The notes below the pieces were generated by a model. That model was not told the DNA's origin. It searched no databases and saw only the letters and a program-made list of their open reading frames with translations. DNA of 26,214 nt from JAGXIT01 sp049293335 (lineage in GTDB: Bacteria; Patescibacteriota; Saccharimonadia; Saccharimonadales; UBA4665). Where the stretch lies: contig JBATSO010000022.1 of assembly GCA_049293335.1 (NCBI GenBank), forward strand, positions 1 to 26,214, read 5' to 3'. Of the stretch, positions 1 through 7,466 are shown piece after piece. A program made the translations under genes and the position numbers. Positions within the stretch are counted from its first letter, which is position 1, and the number at the start of each line of letters is the position of its first letter.

Positions 1-736
1 AGTGCTCTATACCCACGCCAATTTTGCCAGGACGGCGAATGCCGGCGGTGTCCATCAGCTCAATTTCTTGGCCGTCGTATTTTACGGTGGCGCGGTTGAT
101 ATCGCGGGTGGTGCCTGCCCTGTCGGCCACAATAGCCTGCTGTTTTTTAGCCAGCGTGTTAAACAGGAGTGACTTGCCAACGTTTGGGCGGCCGAGCAGT
201 GCAATACGCAGGCGGTCATCGTTGTCGGCCAAAGTAGCTTTGGGTATGTGTGCGACCAGGCTGTCAAGCAGGTCATCAATCCCCCGCCGCTGGGTGGCGC
301 TGGTGGGAAAGATTGATTTTATACCGAGACGCTCAAAGCCTTCCAGGTCTTCGCCGCGGGCGCGGTCGACCTTGTTTATTACGAGAAAAACGGGTTTTTT
401 GCTCTTAAGCGCCAGGCGTGCCACGCGGCGGTCTTCTTCGTTAATGGGCACATTGGCCTCAACCACCACCCAAATAATATCGGCGCTGTCGGCCGCCTGA
501 ATAATCTGTTCTTGAATGGTGAATTCAAAATCATCGGCGGCATCTTTCATGCCCGCTGTGTCGACTAACCAGAAGTTTTGCCCCCGCCACTCTGCTTTTG
601 CCGTAATGCTATCGCGTGTGGTACCGGCCTCGCGTGCCACAATGGCCTCACGCCGGTCGAGGATGGCGTTAAACAGACTGCTCTTGCCCACATTTGCCCG
701 CCCCACGATGGCGACGATTGGTAGTTTCTTATTCAT
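1..736 (-). CDS. der: GTPase Der (EngA), N-terminal part, cut by window edge
   Basis: Der is a double-GTPase needed for 50S ribosome assembly. About 245 codons are visible before the left edge. The reverse strand reads MNKKLPIVAIVGRANVGKSS at the start (first P-loop), then DTAGM (G3), NKVD (G4), a second P-loop GRPNVGKS near residue 188 and a second G3 DTAGIRR near residue 237. Two G domains in tandem is diagnostic of Der. The second G domain's rest and the KH-like C-terminal domain lie outside the window. The ATG is chosen because it begins the first beta strand and sits 8 nt behind a good promoter (TTGTCA-17-TATACT), so the mRNA is probably near-leaderless. A diverged, truncated copy of this gene's first 20 codons and promoter recurs at 1650-1745. 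Confidence 0.96.
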   Translation of the reverse strand, partial: MNKKLPIVAIVGRANVGKSSLFNAILDRREAIVAREAGTTRDSITAKAEWRGQNFWLVDTAGMKDAADDFEFTIQEQIIQAADSADIIWVVVEANVPINEEDRRVARLALKSKKPVFLVINKVDRARGEDLEGFERLGIKSIFPTSATQRRGIDDLLDSLVAHIPKATLADNDDRLRIALLGRPNVGKSLLFNTLAKKQQAIVADRAGTTRDINRATVKYDGQEIELMDTAGIRRPGKIGVGIEH

Positions 737-744
737 TTGTATAC

Positions 745-773
745 AGTATAACAGAGGTAAATACATTTGACAA
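745..773 (-). promoter_or_regulatory. der promoter
   Basis: On the minus strand TTGTCA (768-773) is followed after exactly 17 bp by TATACT (745-750), and the der ATG begins 8 nt further on. The -35 box lies in the 9-bp TTTGACAAA, which on the opposite strand supplies TTGACA for the divergent gene at 802. The two promoters therefore overlap. Confidence 0.75.
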
Positions 774-794
774 AGCACACCAAAAGTGTAAAGT
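767..794 (+). promoter_or_regulatory. promoter of the 802 gene, overlapping the der promoter
   Basis: TTGACA (767-772), a 16-bp spacer and TAAAGT (789-794), with the ATG at 802 only 7 nt downstream. The -35 box shares bases with the der -35 box on the other strand, so the two genes may compete for polymerase. Confidence 0.55.
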
Positions 795-801
795 TATAGA
801 C

Positions 802-1452
802 ATGATTAAATCTATTGAGCAGCGTTTAATTTCTGACGTTACATTTGATACGCATATTCAACCAGAAAAATTACATTTTGACCCCGCTTTGGGCTTTTTA
901 CGAATTGATTCACCTCGTGATAAAACGCAAATCGTTGGTTTTGGCGCCGACTTACTAGAAGGGCCTGGTTCATACCGTGGCGTTACCGAACCTGTCGTAC
1001 AGTTTGATATGTTGCCAAGTAGTCAGCGCACAATTGATCTTCAGGGAAAGGGTGTTGGACCACGGTTGTATAACACGGCAGAAGGTCCATGGGGCGCAAA
1101 AGTACAGCCAAAAGATATTGGCGTGTTTGTTTGCACGCTTGCTGTAGAGGAGGTTTGTGATTGGCGCAAAGAACAAGGCACTACACTCCAGCAAATATGG
1201 CAACAGCTCTTGCGCATAAAACATGCAGAAGAAGGTACTGTCGAAGGTGTGGTCGAGGACGTTCATGCCCAATATGCGGCAAAGCACCCAGGGGCGCGGG
1301 CAGTTCAGCTTAAGACTCCACCGCAACCACTTCTTCGTATGGGCTTGCGCGGTAAGAGGCTTCCCGAAGGCCTCACTTCGCAGTTTCTGGTTATTCGAGA
1401 CCCTAACTGTGTTCTTTACAGAATTGGCTCAGTTGGCGTAAGCGCTAGTTAG
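802..1452 (+). CDS. hypothetical protein (cargo gene A between der and rluB)
   Basis: A 216-residue protein that I do not recognise. The ATG at 802 (MIKSIEQRLI...) is preferred over an upstream in-frame start inside der, because it lies 7 nt after a promoter and upstream codons are antisense to der. The product looks soluble: no signal peptide and no clear membrane segment. It has a D/G-rich central part (LEGPGSYRG, DLQGKGVGPRLYN), a helical stretch rich in Q and E around residues 120-150, and a C-terminus with QFLVIRDPNCVLYRIG. It stands alone, transcribed divergently from der, and is followed by the rluB'/der' scar. That context suggests an accessory gene gained at a hotspot. Function unknown. 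Confidence 0.7.
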   Translation: MIKSIEQRLISDVTFDTHIQPEKLHFDPALGFLRIDSPRDKTQIVGFGADLLEGPGSYRGVTEPVVQFDMLPSSQRTIDLQGKGVGPRLYNTAEGPWGAKVQPKDIGVFVCTLAVEEVCDWRKEQGTTLQQIWQQLLRIKHAEEGTVEGVVEDVHAQYAAKHPGARAVQLKTPPQPLLRMGLRGKRLPEGLTSQFLVIRDPNCVLYRIGSVGVSAS

Positions 1453-1515
1453 ATTTTTTTGGTGAAGTGAGCGCCAATAGGTATGGTCTTTAGAAATGCG
1501 TAGAAATATAGCACC

Positions 1516-1628
1516 TTACTCAACTGTTTTACACTGGCCCGAAATGAGGTCGCCGAGAATGTATGCGCCAAAATGGGTGCGGTGGAGGGTGGTGACAGTG
1601 TAGCCAAGGGCGGCGAAGGTGCGGCGGC
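1516..1628 (-). pseudogene. remnant of the 3' end of an rluB-like gene
   Basis: The reverse strand still encodes RRTFAALGYTVTTLHRTHFG followed by a diverged tail (AYILGDLISG...) and a TAA at 1516-1518. This matches the last ~40 residues of the intact rluB (RRTFAALGYTVKTLHRTHFG), but the DNA is clearly diverged and the very C-terminus differs. Only this end of the gene is present. It is joined at about 1629-1649 to a der 5' fragment, so it cannot make a functional enzyme. Confidence 0.85.
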
Positions 1629-1649
1629 CTAAGGGCATCAGTTAGGCGG

Positions 1650-1709
1650 GCTGCTCTTGCCCACATTTGCCCTCCCCACGATGGCGACGATTGGAAGCTT
1701 ATTATTCAT
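1650..1709 (-). pseudogene. remnant of the 5' end of a der-like gene
   Basis: The reverse strand reads ATG then MNNKLPIVAIVGRANVGKSS, nearly identical to the start of intact der (MNKKLPIV...), and then leaves the der frame (PPN, TGA). The DNA of 1652-1695 is almost the same as 674-717. The start codon and an upstream promoter are retained, but the rest of the gene is gone. Confidence 0.88.
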
Positions 1710-1716
1710 AACTGTC

Positions 1717-1745
1717 AGTATATCGCCTCTGTTCAGCATTGACAA
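1717..1745 (-). promoter_or_regulatory. retained promoter of the der remnant
   Basis: TTGTCA (1740-1745), 17 bp, TATACT (1717-1722), then 7 nt to the remnant ATG at 1709. The -35 box, -10 box and 17-bp spacing equal those of der, while the spacer sequence is unrelated. This fits an old copy in which only the functional bases were kept. Confidence 0.65.
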
Positions 1746-1767
1746 ATAAATAAATAAGTATTAAAAT
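1739..1767 (+). promoter_or_regulatory. promoter of the 1778 gene, divergent to the der remnant
   Basis: Consensus TTGACA (1739-1744), exactly 17 bp, TAAAAT (1762-1767), with the ATG 10 nt downstream. It overlaps the -35 box of the der-remnant promoter in the same way as the promoter pair at 745-794. The spacer is AT-rich with AAAT repeats. Confidence 0.75.
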
Positions 1768-1777
1768 AAAAATAACT

Positions 1778-2566
1778 ATGATTAACTTCATTCCTGGTTC
1801 TCAAAGAAAGAGGACTAGATTATTTGATGAACAGATTGCTGTTACAATCGAAACGTTGTCGAGACCAGAAGTTAAGAAGGCGCTTCCCTTTTTTGCCAAT
1901 CTTATTGCGCGCGAATGTGGGGTAGCATTTTTGCCAAATCTCCGGCACGGTGTTGCAAGGTTACCATGTGAGGAGGAAGGTACTGGAAACGTTGCACTTT
2001 TGCCGCTACTCAAAAGCGATGGCAGGGCCAAGAACATCCGGCTTAGTCATGCATTGACAGCCCCATCAGCAACTACAGTGGCATTAGTAAACGTAGCCTG
2101 TGGCAAAAATCTCATAGACGTCTATGATAGGAAATTTACTGGCAATCAAAAAGTAAATAGAGACGTCGATAATGCTATTACCTGCACCCCTCGTATAGGG
2201 GTAGGCTTTGGAAAAAACAAACGTGTCGTGGCTGGGCGTTCGGTTATCGTGATGGCGAACTATCAACGCCAACCAAGTGAAATAGCAGAAACAGTTGCAC
2301 ATGAGATGCAACATGTTTTTGATGCGCATAGAGTGGGCATAAGCCCGGCCGTATTTACAAATAAGTTGGCAAGCAGACATGAGGATGCTTGTCAGGAATA
2401 TCGTGCATATAGGGTGAGCCATTTGCTGCTCAATGCTCTTGGGGAGTATGATGACCTAAAGACGGAAATGATGAATGCTTGGAATGAGTTTGATCTAGAT
2501 GCATCGGCAGGGTTTGTTGTGAGCGATGGCGCTATTGAGCGTGCTGAGGCTCTGGGAGTGATATAG
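1778..2566 (+). CDS. putative zinc metallopeptidase (cargo gene B)
   Basis: A 262-residue protein containing AETVAHEMQHVFDAH, with the zincin motif HEMQH at residues 175-179. E207 in ACQEYRAYR is a candidate third ligand 28 residues later, the usual gluzincin arrangement. No signal peptide or membrane segment is visible, so it is probably cytoplasmic. It also has a run of hydrophobic beta-like segments (VALVNVACG, GRSVIVMA) before the motif, as many small zincins do. The family was not recognised and the substrate is unknown. The gene ends inside the 3' end of rluB (convergent 35-bp overlap) and has a near-consensus promoter. Position and orientation match cargo gene A, so it is probably an acquired accessory gene. 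Confidence 0.75.
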   Translation: MINFIPGSQRKRTRLFDEQIAVTIETLSRPEVKKALPFFANLIARECGVAFLPNLRHGVARLPCEEEGTGNVALLPLLKSDGRAKNIRLSHALTAPSATTVALVNVACGKNLIDVYDRKFTGNQKVNRDVDNAITCTPRIGVGFGKNKRVVAGRSVIVMANYQRQPSEIAETVAHEMQHVFDAHRVGISPAVFTNKLASRHEDACQEYRAYRVSHLLLNALGEYDDLKTEMMNAWNEFDLDASAGFVVSDGAIERAEALGVI

Positions 2567-3329
2567 TTTTTCCAGCCGCAATTTGAGATAAAGAGTATGG
2601 ACCGAAATGGGTGCGGTGGAGGGTTTTTACGGTGTAGCCCAGCGCGGCGAAGGTGCGGCGGATTTGGCGGTTGCGGCCTTCTTGCATGGTGATTAGATAG
2701 AGGTCGGAGGCAGATTGTTTTGTATGATGAGGGGAGGCTCGCCTCCCCTCGGGTACTGCCTTTGCCTTGCTCGGCAGTAGCCCGCCCCCACCCGCTCGCT
2801 GCTTGCTCGCGCCCGTGCTACGCACGGGTTCGCCGATTTTCGTGACCGAAAATCGGCTCAGGCCGTCCTCTAGTGTTATGCCGATGTCACTGATCATCTG
2901 CTGGTGGAGGGGCTGGAGCGGTTTGTCGAGAGTGACTTCGTACACCTTGGTTTTAGCGTAGCGTGGATGGGTTAGCTCATGGGCAAGGTCACCATCATCA
3001 GTCAGCAGCAGGAGGCCTGACGAATCTTTATCGAGGCGTCCGATGGGCTGGAGGTGTTGGTGTTCTGGTGGCAGCAGCTCGTAGACCGTTGCACTTCCCT
3101 GCCCGTTGCGTGAGCAGACGTAGCCAACAGGTTTATTGAGCATAATGGTTGTGTGACTTGTGGGCGGAGTTAGTTTTACTCCATCGAGGCAAACGGTATC
3201 TGTTAGTTCCACCTGGGAGCCTGTTTCGGCCGTTTGGCCGTTTATGGTTATTCGCCCTTCATAAATGGCCATATCGGCCGCGCGGCGACTGAGCTGGGTG
3301 CTGCTGGCAACAAATTTATTGATTCTCAC
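2532..3329 (-). CDS. rluB: 23S rRNA pseudouridine synthase, RluB/RsuA family, with in-frame palindromic insertion
   Basis: Converts a uridine of rRNA to pseudouridine. An N-terminal S4 RNA-binding domain (INKFVASSTQLSRRAADMAI) is followed by the catalytic domain with PIGRLDKDSSGLLLLT (catalytic Asp in GRLD) and the family end motif EGRNRQIRRTFAALGY. Residues of about 158-200 (GEPVRSTGASKQRAGGGG... to ASPHHTK) have no counterpart in the family. The DNA there consists of four consecutive hairpins, so an element has inserted without breaking the frame. The GTG at 3329 is chosen; a TTG one codon earlier is possible. A TACGAT -10 box lies just upstream. RluB versus another RsuA-family member cannot be decided from sequence alone. 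Confidence 0.88.
   Translation of the reverse strand: MRINKFVASSTQLSRRAADMAIYEGRITINGQTAETGSQVELTDTVCLDGVKLTPPTSHTTIMLNKPVGYVCSRNGQGSATVYELLPPEHQHLQPIGRLDKDSSGLLLLTDDGDLAHELTHPRYAKTKVYEVTLDKPLQPLHQQMISDIGITLEDGLSRFSVTKIGEPVRSTGASKQRAGGGGLLPSKAKAVPEGRRASPHHTKQSASDLYLITMQEGRNRQIRRTFAALGYTVKTLHRTHFGPYSLSQIAAGKTISLPEPQHAQ
2729..2856. repeat. in-frame palindromic element inside rluB
   Basis: Four perfect or near-perfect hairpins in a row. GAGGGGAGGC/GCCTCCCCTC lies at 2729-2750 with a 2-nt loop. TACTGCC/GGCAGTA, flanked by GGG/CCC, lies at 2751-2783. CCCGTGC/GCACGGG lies at 2812-2828. CCGATTTTCG/CGAAAATCGG lies at 2833-2856. The segment falls exactly where the RluB protein has extra residues. It behaves like the intragenic palindromic elements known from Rickettsia, although no sequence relation is claimed. 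Confidence 0.8.
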
Positions 3330-3359
3330 CAATCTATCGTATCACTGAGGCGACAGAGT

Positions 3360-4919
3360 TTATAGGGCAATGCTATTTGGGTCGAAGTCATTACCAGGCT
3401 GCTGGGTAGCAACAGGCTGGGGTTGTCCGTTAACGATGGGAGCTTGGGGGGCAAGCGATGGGTCGGCAGATTTAGCCTCTTCCTCGGCCAGCAATTGTTC
3501 GAGATCGGGCTTTGCGCCTGGGTCGCTAATGGGCTGAATAACTTTTTTGCCCGAAATAGCAACTTGTTCAGAACCACTTGGTGCGGGCGCAGTAACAGGG
3601 GTGGGGGTGGTTGGTGCGGGCGTTTCTGGTGCGGCCGCGGGTGCCTCGGAGCTAGCCGGGGTTTCGACTGTTTGAGGAGGTGTGGGTATGGGCGCTTCGG
3701 GTGGCGTAGGCGGAACGGTTGCTGTTTCGGCTTGTACGAGTGGCTGTGGCGATTGTGTCATTTCGGGCTGTGGCGCGACAGGTTCGGGTGCTACCATTTG
3801 TGGCGTAGGAGCTGCCTGAGGAGCGGGGTTGGCGGCGGCGGTTAGTTGGTCGACAGCAGCAGCCAGAATTTGATCGTTTTCGGTTGGAGTCGCAGGAGCT
3901 GGCTCTGGTGCTTCTAGTGCTTCTGGTGCGGCTGGCGCAGGTTGTTCGCCAATATTCTCGGCAAAACTGGCAATTTGGGCTTCTAGCGCGGCTTCTTCTG
4001 CATCAAGACCCGAGGGGGTGGCTGCTGGGGTGGTCTCAACTACTGAGTCGGCAACTGAAGCAGTCTCAACTATGGGAGGAGTCGCGGGCGTTACCTGTGG
4101 TGCTTGCGATGGGTCGAATGGTGCGCTTGATGCTTCAGTGGTACTGTCGGTGGGGGTTACGTCGGCTGGCTGCACGAAGGTTGGCTGGGTTGCTGGTTCT
4201 GGAACGGTCGAGGCTCTAGCATCAGCCATAACTGGGTCCGTAGGCAGCGTAGAATCGGCAACCACTGGCGCTACTTGGTCAGTTGGTGTAGCTGCGGGCG
4301 GCGGAGTTAGAGGTGCTACGCCTGAGTCGGTGCTAGGCACTATGGACGTAGGAGGCGTTACGGGCTGTGCAACAGGAGGAGGCGTAGAGCTAACAGGATC
4401 GCCCGCAGAGTTTGCCAAAGGAGCGGCTGGGTCGGGTGTGGCAGTTACAGCCACAGCACTCGGATCTGATGCGGCTGGGTCGGGTGCAGGAGTGGTAGGT
4501 TCGGGGGCTGCGGTAGACGTAACGGTTGCTTCTGGTTCGGGCGCTGTACTGTTTTCGCCTAGTAAATCTTTGGCGCAGTTTACAATGTCTTCAAGAGTAA
4601 CCTGCGATTTTACGAGGTATTTATCGGCACCGAGCTTGCCTGCTCGGGCTTGGTCTTCGACCTGGCCTAAAGCGGTTAGCATGATGACTTTGGTGTCGCG
4701 TAGTTCGTCGGTGTTGCGCAAAATGTCGAGCATTTCGAGGCCGCTAATACGCGGCATCATAATGTCGGAAATAATGAGGTCTGGCCTCTGTTGCTTGGCG
4801 GCCACGAGGGCTTCTTCGCCGTTTTGGGCGGTTACAATTTCGTAGCCCTCTGCCGTTAAACGCGCTTCGTAAATTTCGCGTAGGTTGTTATCGTCCTCAA
4901 CAAGAAGTAGTTTTGCCAC
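3360..4919 (-). CDS. response regulator receiver with ~390-residue disordered Pro/Ala/Thr tail
   Basis: Residues 1-122 form a CheY-like receiver: acidic pair D9/D10, phospho-acceptor D52 in LIISDIMMP, T82 and K104 in KYLVKS. No DNA-binding or enzymatic output domain follows. Residues ~125-455 are low-complexity P/A/T/V/E sequence, and the last ~60 residues (SGKKVIQPISDPGAKPDLEQLLAEEEAK...) are more ordered and may bind a partner. The start is GTG, with an AAAGG-like site upstream and its own extended -10 promoter at 4956-4964. It lies 60 bp downstream of a histidine kinase on the same strand, its likely cognate. The tail suggests scaffolding or protein-protein signalling rather than transcription control; this is inference. 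Confidence 0.9.
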   Translation of the reverse strand: MAKLLLVEDDNNLREIYEARLTAEGYEIVTAQNGEEALVAAKQQRPDLIISDIMMPRISGLEMLDILRNTDELRDTKVIMLTALGQVEDQARAGKLGADKYLVKSQVTLEDIVNCAKDLLGENSTAPEPEATVTSTAAPEPTTPAPDPAASDPSAVAVTATPDPAAPLANSAGDPVSSTPPPVAQPVTPPTSIVPSTDSGVAPLTPPPAATPTDQVAPVVADSTLPTDPVMADARASTVPEPATQPTFVQPADVTPTDSTTEASSAPFDPSQAPQVTPATPPIVETASVADSVVETTPAATPSGLDAEEAALEAQIASFAENIGEQPAPAAPEALEAPEPAPATPTENDQILAAAVDQLTAAANPAPQAAPTPQMVAPEPVAPQPEMTQSPQPLVQAETATVPPTPPEAPIPTPPQTVETPASSEAPAAAPETPAPTTPTPVTAPAPSGSEQVAISGKKVIQPISDPGAKPDLEQLLAEEEAKSADPSLAPQAPIVNGQPQPVATQQPGNDFDPNSIAL

Positions 4920-4955
4920 GGGTCAGTGCCTTTTCGTGCTTATGTTTATAGTTGT

Positions 4956-4964
4956 AGTATAGCA
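4956..4964 (-). promoter_or_regulatory. extended -10 promoter of the response regulator
   Basis: On the minus strand TGCTATACT, an extended -10 box, lies in the 60-bp gap between the histidine kinase stop and the response regulator GTG. It would give a ~30-nt leader carrying an AAAGG site, so the regulator may also be expressed independently of the kinase. Confidence 0.45.
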
Positions 4965-4979
4965 TGATGTGCCATTTGT

Positions 4980-6344
4980 CTATGTGCTTGACGGCGTAAT
5001 AACGCTGGCGTTGGTGGCTGGTTGTAAGGGGCTGGCGCTGGCTTCGGCGGCCATGAGTTGTTCGGCGCGCTGCGACGATAACCGAGGGATATTTATGTAG
5101 AAGGTGCTGCCCTTGCCTAGTTCGCTTTCGGCCCACAGCCTTCCCTGGTACAGTTCGACAATTTTGCGGCAAATGAACAGCCCCAGGCCGGTGCCGCCAA
5201 TGGTGCGCGTAGCGCTGTTGTCAACGCGGTAGAACTTTTGAAACAAATGAGGGATGTCTTCTGGCGGTATGCCTGCGCCCGTGTCTTTCACGTAAATTTG
5301 CACAATGCCGTCATTGCCCGTTAGGCCCAGGCTAACCTTGCCCTCGGGTGTGTATTTGCAACCATTGTCGAAAATATTGGTGATAACTTCGCGTATACGA
5401 TCGGGGTCAACCTGCACGTAGTAGAGCGGTCGAATGACTTTGTTCATGTCGGTGGCGTGGCCGGTCTGAGCGCCTGGATTGGTGGCGTCTTTTACCTCAG
5501 AATTCCCAAACAAAAACTCCATAAAAAGGCCTTTGTTTTCGGCCGAAAAGCGCAGGTCTTGGGCGAGTTGCTCGAGGAACGAACCCATTTCGACCACTTT
5601 GGGGTGATTGGTAAGGCGGCCGTCTTCGGCCTTGGCGCTGGTTAAGAGATCTTGGAACAGTTGGCCCAAATGTTGGGTGCTAGAGTGGGCTTTTTCGAGG
5701 TAGCCGCGGGCGCGTTCATCTATAGTTGCCACCTTGTTGTTGAGCGCCAGGCTCAGATAGCCTTCGATGGCAGCGACAGGGGTACGCATTTCGTGGCTGG
5801 CCGTGCTAATAAACTCGGCACGTTGGTTTTCTTCGGCGCGTTCCTGGCTGACATCACGGAAAATCCCTACTAATCCTGTGGTGTGCTTTTGAGCGTCTAC
5901 CAGGGGCGAAACGCTAAAGTTTGCGGCCAGCGAATTACCCGATTTGGTTGTCATACTTATAGAGTTATCGCGTACAGCTTGGCCGCTGGCGAAGGCCTTG
6001 GCGAGAGGCGTTTGATCGGCGGCGATTTCTTCACCTTTGGCGTTGGTAAACTTGAACACCGAGTGCCAATCGAGACCTTCGGCTTCTTGCCGAGTCCAGC
6101 CTGTAATAGTGCTGGCGCCCTGGTTAAAATGGCGAATGGTCTGTTGGTCGTCAATCAACACCACGCCGTCATCTATGGCACCAAGAATAATGTCTGACTT
6201 GGCCTTTTCGTCACGCAAACTGCTGGCCAGAGTGTTGGAATTAGCACCATCCGCGCCGCGTTTGCGTAACAAAAACCGCCACACAGCTAAGGCGATTCCG
6301 CCTACAACAACTGCCCCACCACCGATAATTAGATATTGCTGCAT
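4980..6344 (-). CDS. PAS-domain sensor histidine kinase
   Basis: A 454-residue membrane kinase. One N-terminal membrane helix spans residues ~4-27 (LIIGGGAVVVGGIALAVWRF), with almost nothing outside the cell. A PAS domain covers ~50-165 (ILGAIDDGVVLIDDQQTIRH... GIFRDVS). HisKA has the phospho-acceptor H184 in STASHEMRTPVA. HATPase_c shows the N box (VITNIFDNGCKYTPEG), G1 (DTGAGIPPED), F box (FQKFYRVD) and G2 (GGTGLGLFICRKI). The ~40-residue tail after the ATPase is polar. With so small an outside region, the signal is probably sensed in the membrane or cytoplasm through PAS. It precedes the long-tailed response regulator, its likely partner. Confidence 0.94.
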   Translation of the reverse strand: MQQYLIIGGGAVVVGGIALAVWRFLLRKRGADGANSNTLASSLRDEKAKSDIILGAIDDGVVLIDDQQTIRHFNQGASTITGWTRQEAEGLDWHSVFKFTNAKGEEIAADQTPLAKAFASGQAVRDNSISMTTKSGNSLAANFSVSPLVDAQKHTTGLVGIFRDVSQERAEENQRAEFISTASHEMRTPVAAIEGYLSLALNNKVATIDERARGYLEKAHSSTQHLGQLFQDLLTSAKAEDGRLTNHPKVVEMGSFLEQLAQDLRFSAENKGLFMEFLFGNSEVKDATNPGAQTGHATDMNKVIRPLYYVQVDPDRIREVITNIFDNGCKYTPEGKVSLGLTGNDGIVQIYVKDTGAGIPPEDIPHLFQKFYRVDNSATRTIGGTGLGLFICRKIVELYQGRLWAESELGKGSTFYINIPRLSSQRAEQLMAAEASASPLQPATNASVITPSST

Positions 6345-6417
6345 AATCCTAACGCTTGTCTATAAGTATCGGTTGTTTGGCAAGAATTGGCAAGGGGTTT
6401 CGAGGCTCTATTTGATT

Positions 6418-7362
6418 CTATAAACCTAGTAGTGCGGTAATTGCCGCTTCGTTGGGCCAGATATTTTTGCTAACCTTAATGGCCGCAGCAGCCGTTGCCA
6501 GCCTAGCACACTCTTTGAGCGACCTACCCGTTAGATAGTACGCCATAAAGGTGGCGTTAAAACAATCGCCCGCCCCAACAGTGCTAAGCGGTGTAATAGT
6601 GTGGCCCTGAACGCTAAAATCCTCTTGTGTGGTTTTGATTCGGCAGCCTTTAGGGCCGAGCTTGAGCGCCACAAAACCTACGCCCGCACCAAGCGCTACG
6701 TTTAAAGCTTGGTCGACCGAGGCGCTGCCCGTTAGCTGCAATAACTCTTGCTCGTTCGGTAAATACCCATCGACATATGCTAACTGAGCTAGTAACAATG
6801 TGCGCTCGGCAGCATCTTGTTGCGCCGAAAACTTATTGGGGTCATAGAAAATCTTAATACCTTTGCTGCGTAACGCCCGAAATAACTTTTCGCCGTCTTT
6901 TAGAAGTAAGGGTTGTTTGGCGGTCCCACCAAAATAAATCGCATGGCAGCGAGCAAACAGCTCATCGTGTAGGTTGAAGTCTGTGGCGCTGAGGTTGCGT
7001 GAGGCGTCACCGTAGTGCAGCCCTATAGCCTCGCCATTTTTATCGATGAGGTTGACGGCCATGGAGGTTGCTAAACTAGCGTCTTTGCTCATCAAATCGC
7101 ACAGTATGCCTTCTGTATGTAGTAGCGCCCTAACCTCTTGCCCGCCTTCATCGACACCGGTTTTGCCAATAAAGCCTACGCTAACACCTAGCCGTGCGGC
7201 CTGCATGGCAACGTTTACGGCCGAGCCACCAAGCACACGTTCGCTGCTGGTTGCAAAGTAGTCTGTGCCTGTTTTGAGTCTAAAGGGTCGTTCTGTGCTA
7301 TCAACGCCAAATATGTTGTGGTCAACGTACACGTTACCGACAGTCAGGAGCAGTGGTTTCAT
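6418..7362 (-). CDS. PfkB-family (ribokinase-like) carbohydrate kinase
   Basis: A 314-residue ATP-dependent sugar or nucleoside kinase. The PfkB signature 1 region is GGSAVNVAMQAARLG (residues 45-59) and signature 2 is STVGAGDCFNATF (260-272), with catalytic Asp D266 and the anion-hole GAG. FYDPNKF and LPNEQELLQLTG are typical middle-domain motifs. The exact substrate (fructose, ribose, adenosine or another) cannot be read from the sequence. A -10-like TATTAT sits 6 nt before the ATG, so it probably has its own leaderless transcript. It is followed on the same strand by the histidine kinase, with 73 bp between them. Full length for the family. Confidence 0.92.
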   Translation of the reverse strand: MKPLLLTVGNVYVDHNIFGVDSTERPFRLKTGTDYFATSSERVLGGSAVNVAMQAARLGVSVGFIGKTGVDEGGQEVRALLHTEGILCDLMSKDASLATSMAVNLIDKNGEAIGLHYGDASRNLSATDFNLHDELFARCHAIYFGGTAKQPLLLKDGEKLFRALRSKGIKIFYDPNKFSAQQDAAERTLLLAQLAYVDGYLPNEQELLQLTGSASVDQALNVALGAGVGFVALKLGPKGCRIKTTQEDFSVQGHTITPLSTVGAGDCFNATFMAYYLTGRSLKECARLATAAAAIKVSKNIWPNEAAITALLGL

Positions 7363-7466
7363 TCGCTCATAATAACAGAGATAAATTGGAATAGCTACGG
7401 GGGTATAAGTGTCTGTTACGACGGGATGCTCTTAGGGAAACCCCTGGTGTATTTAAGCCGCTGTGG

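Noticed and set aside
24..500. Plus-strand open frame at the left edge
   Set aside because: Antisense of der, whose GTPase motifs are unmistakable on the minus strand.
4018..4845. Long plus-strand open frame opposite the response regulator
   Set aside because: It is the antisense of the repetitive Pro/Ala/Thr tail and receiver; Gly/Ser/Val-rich product without start signal.
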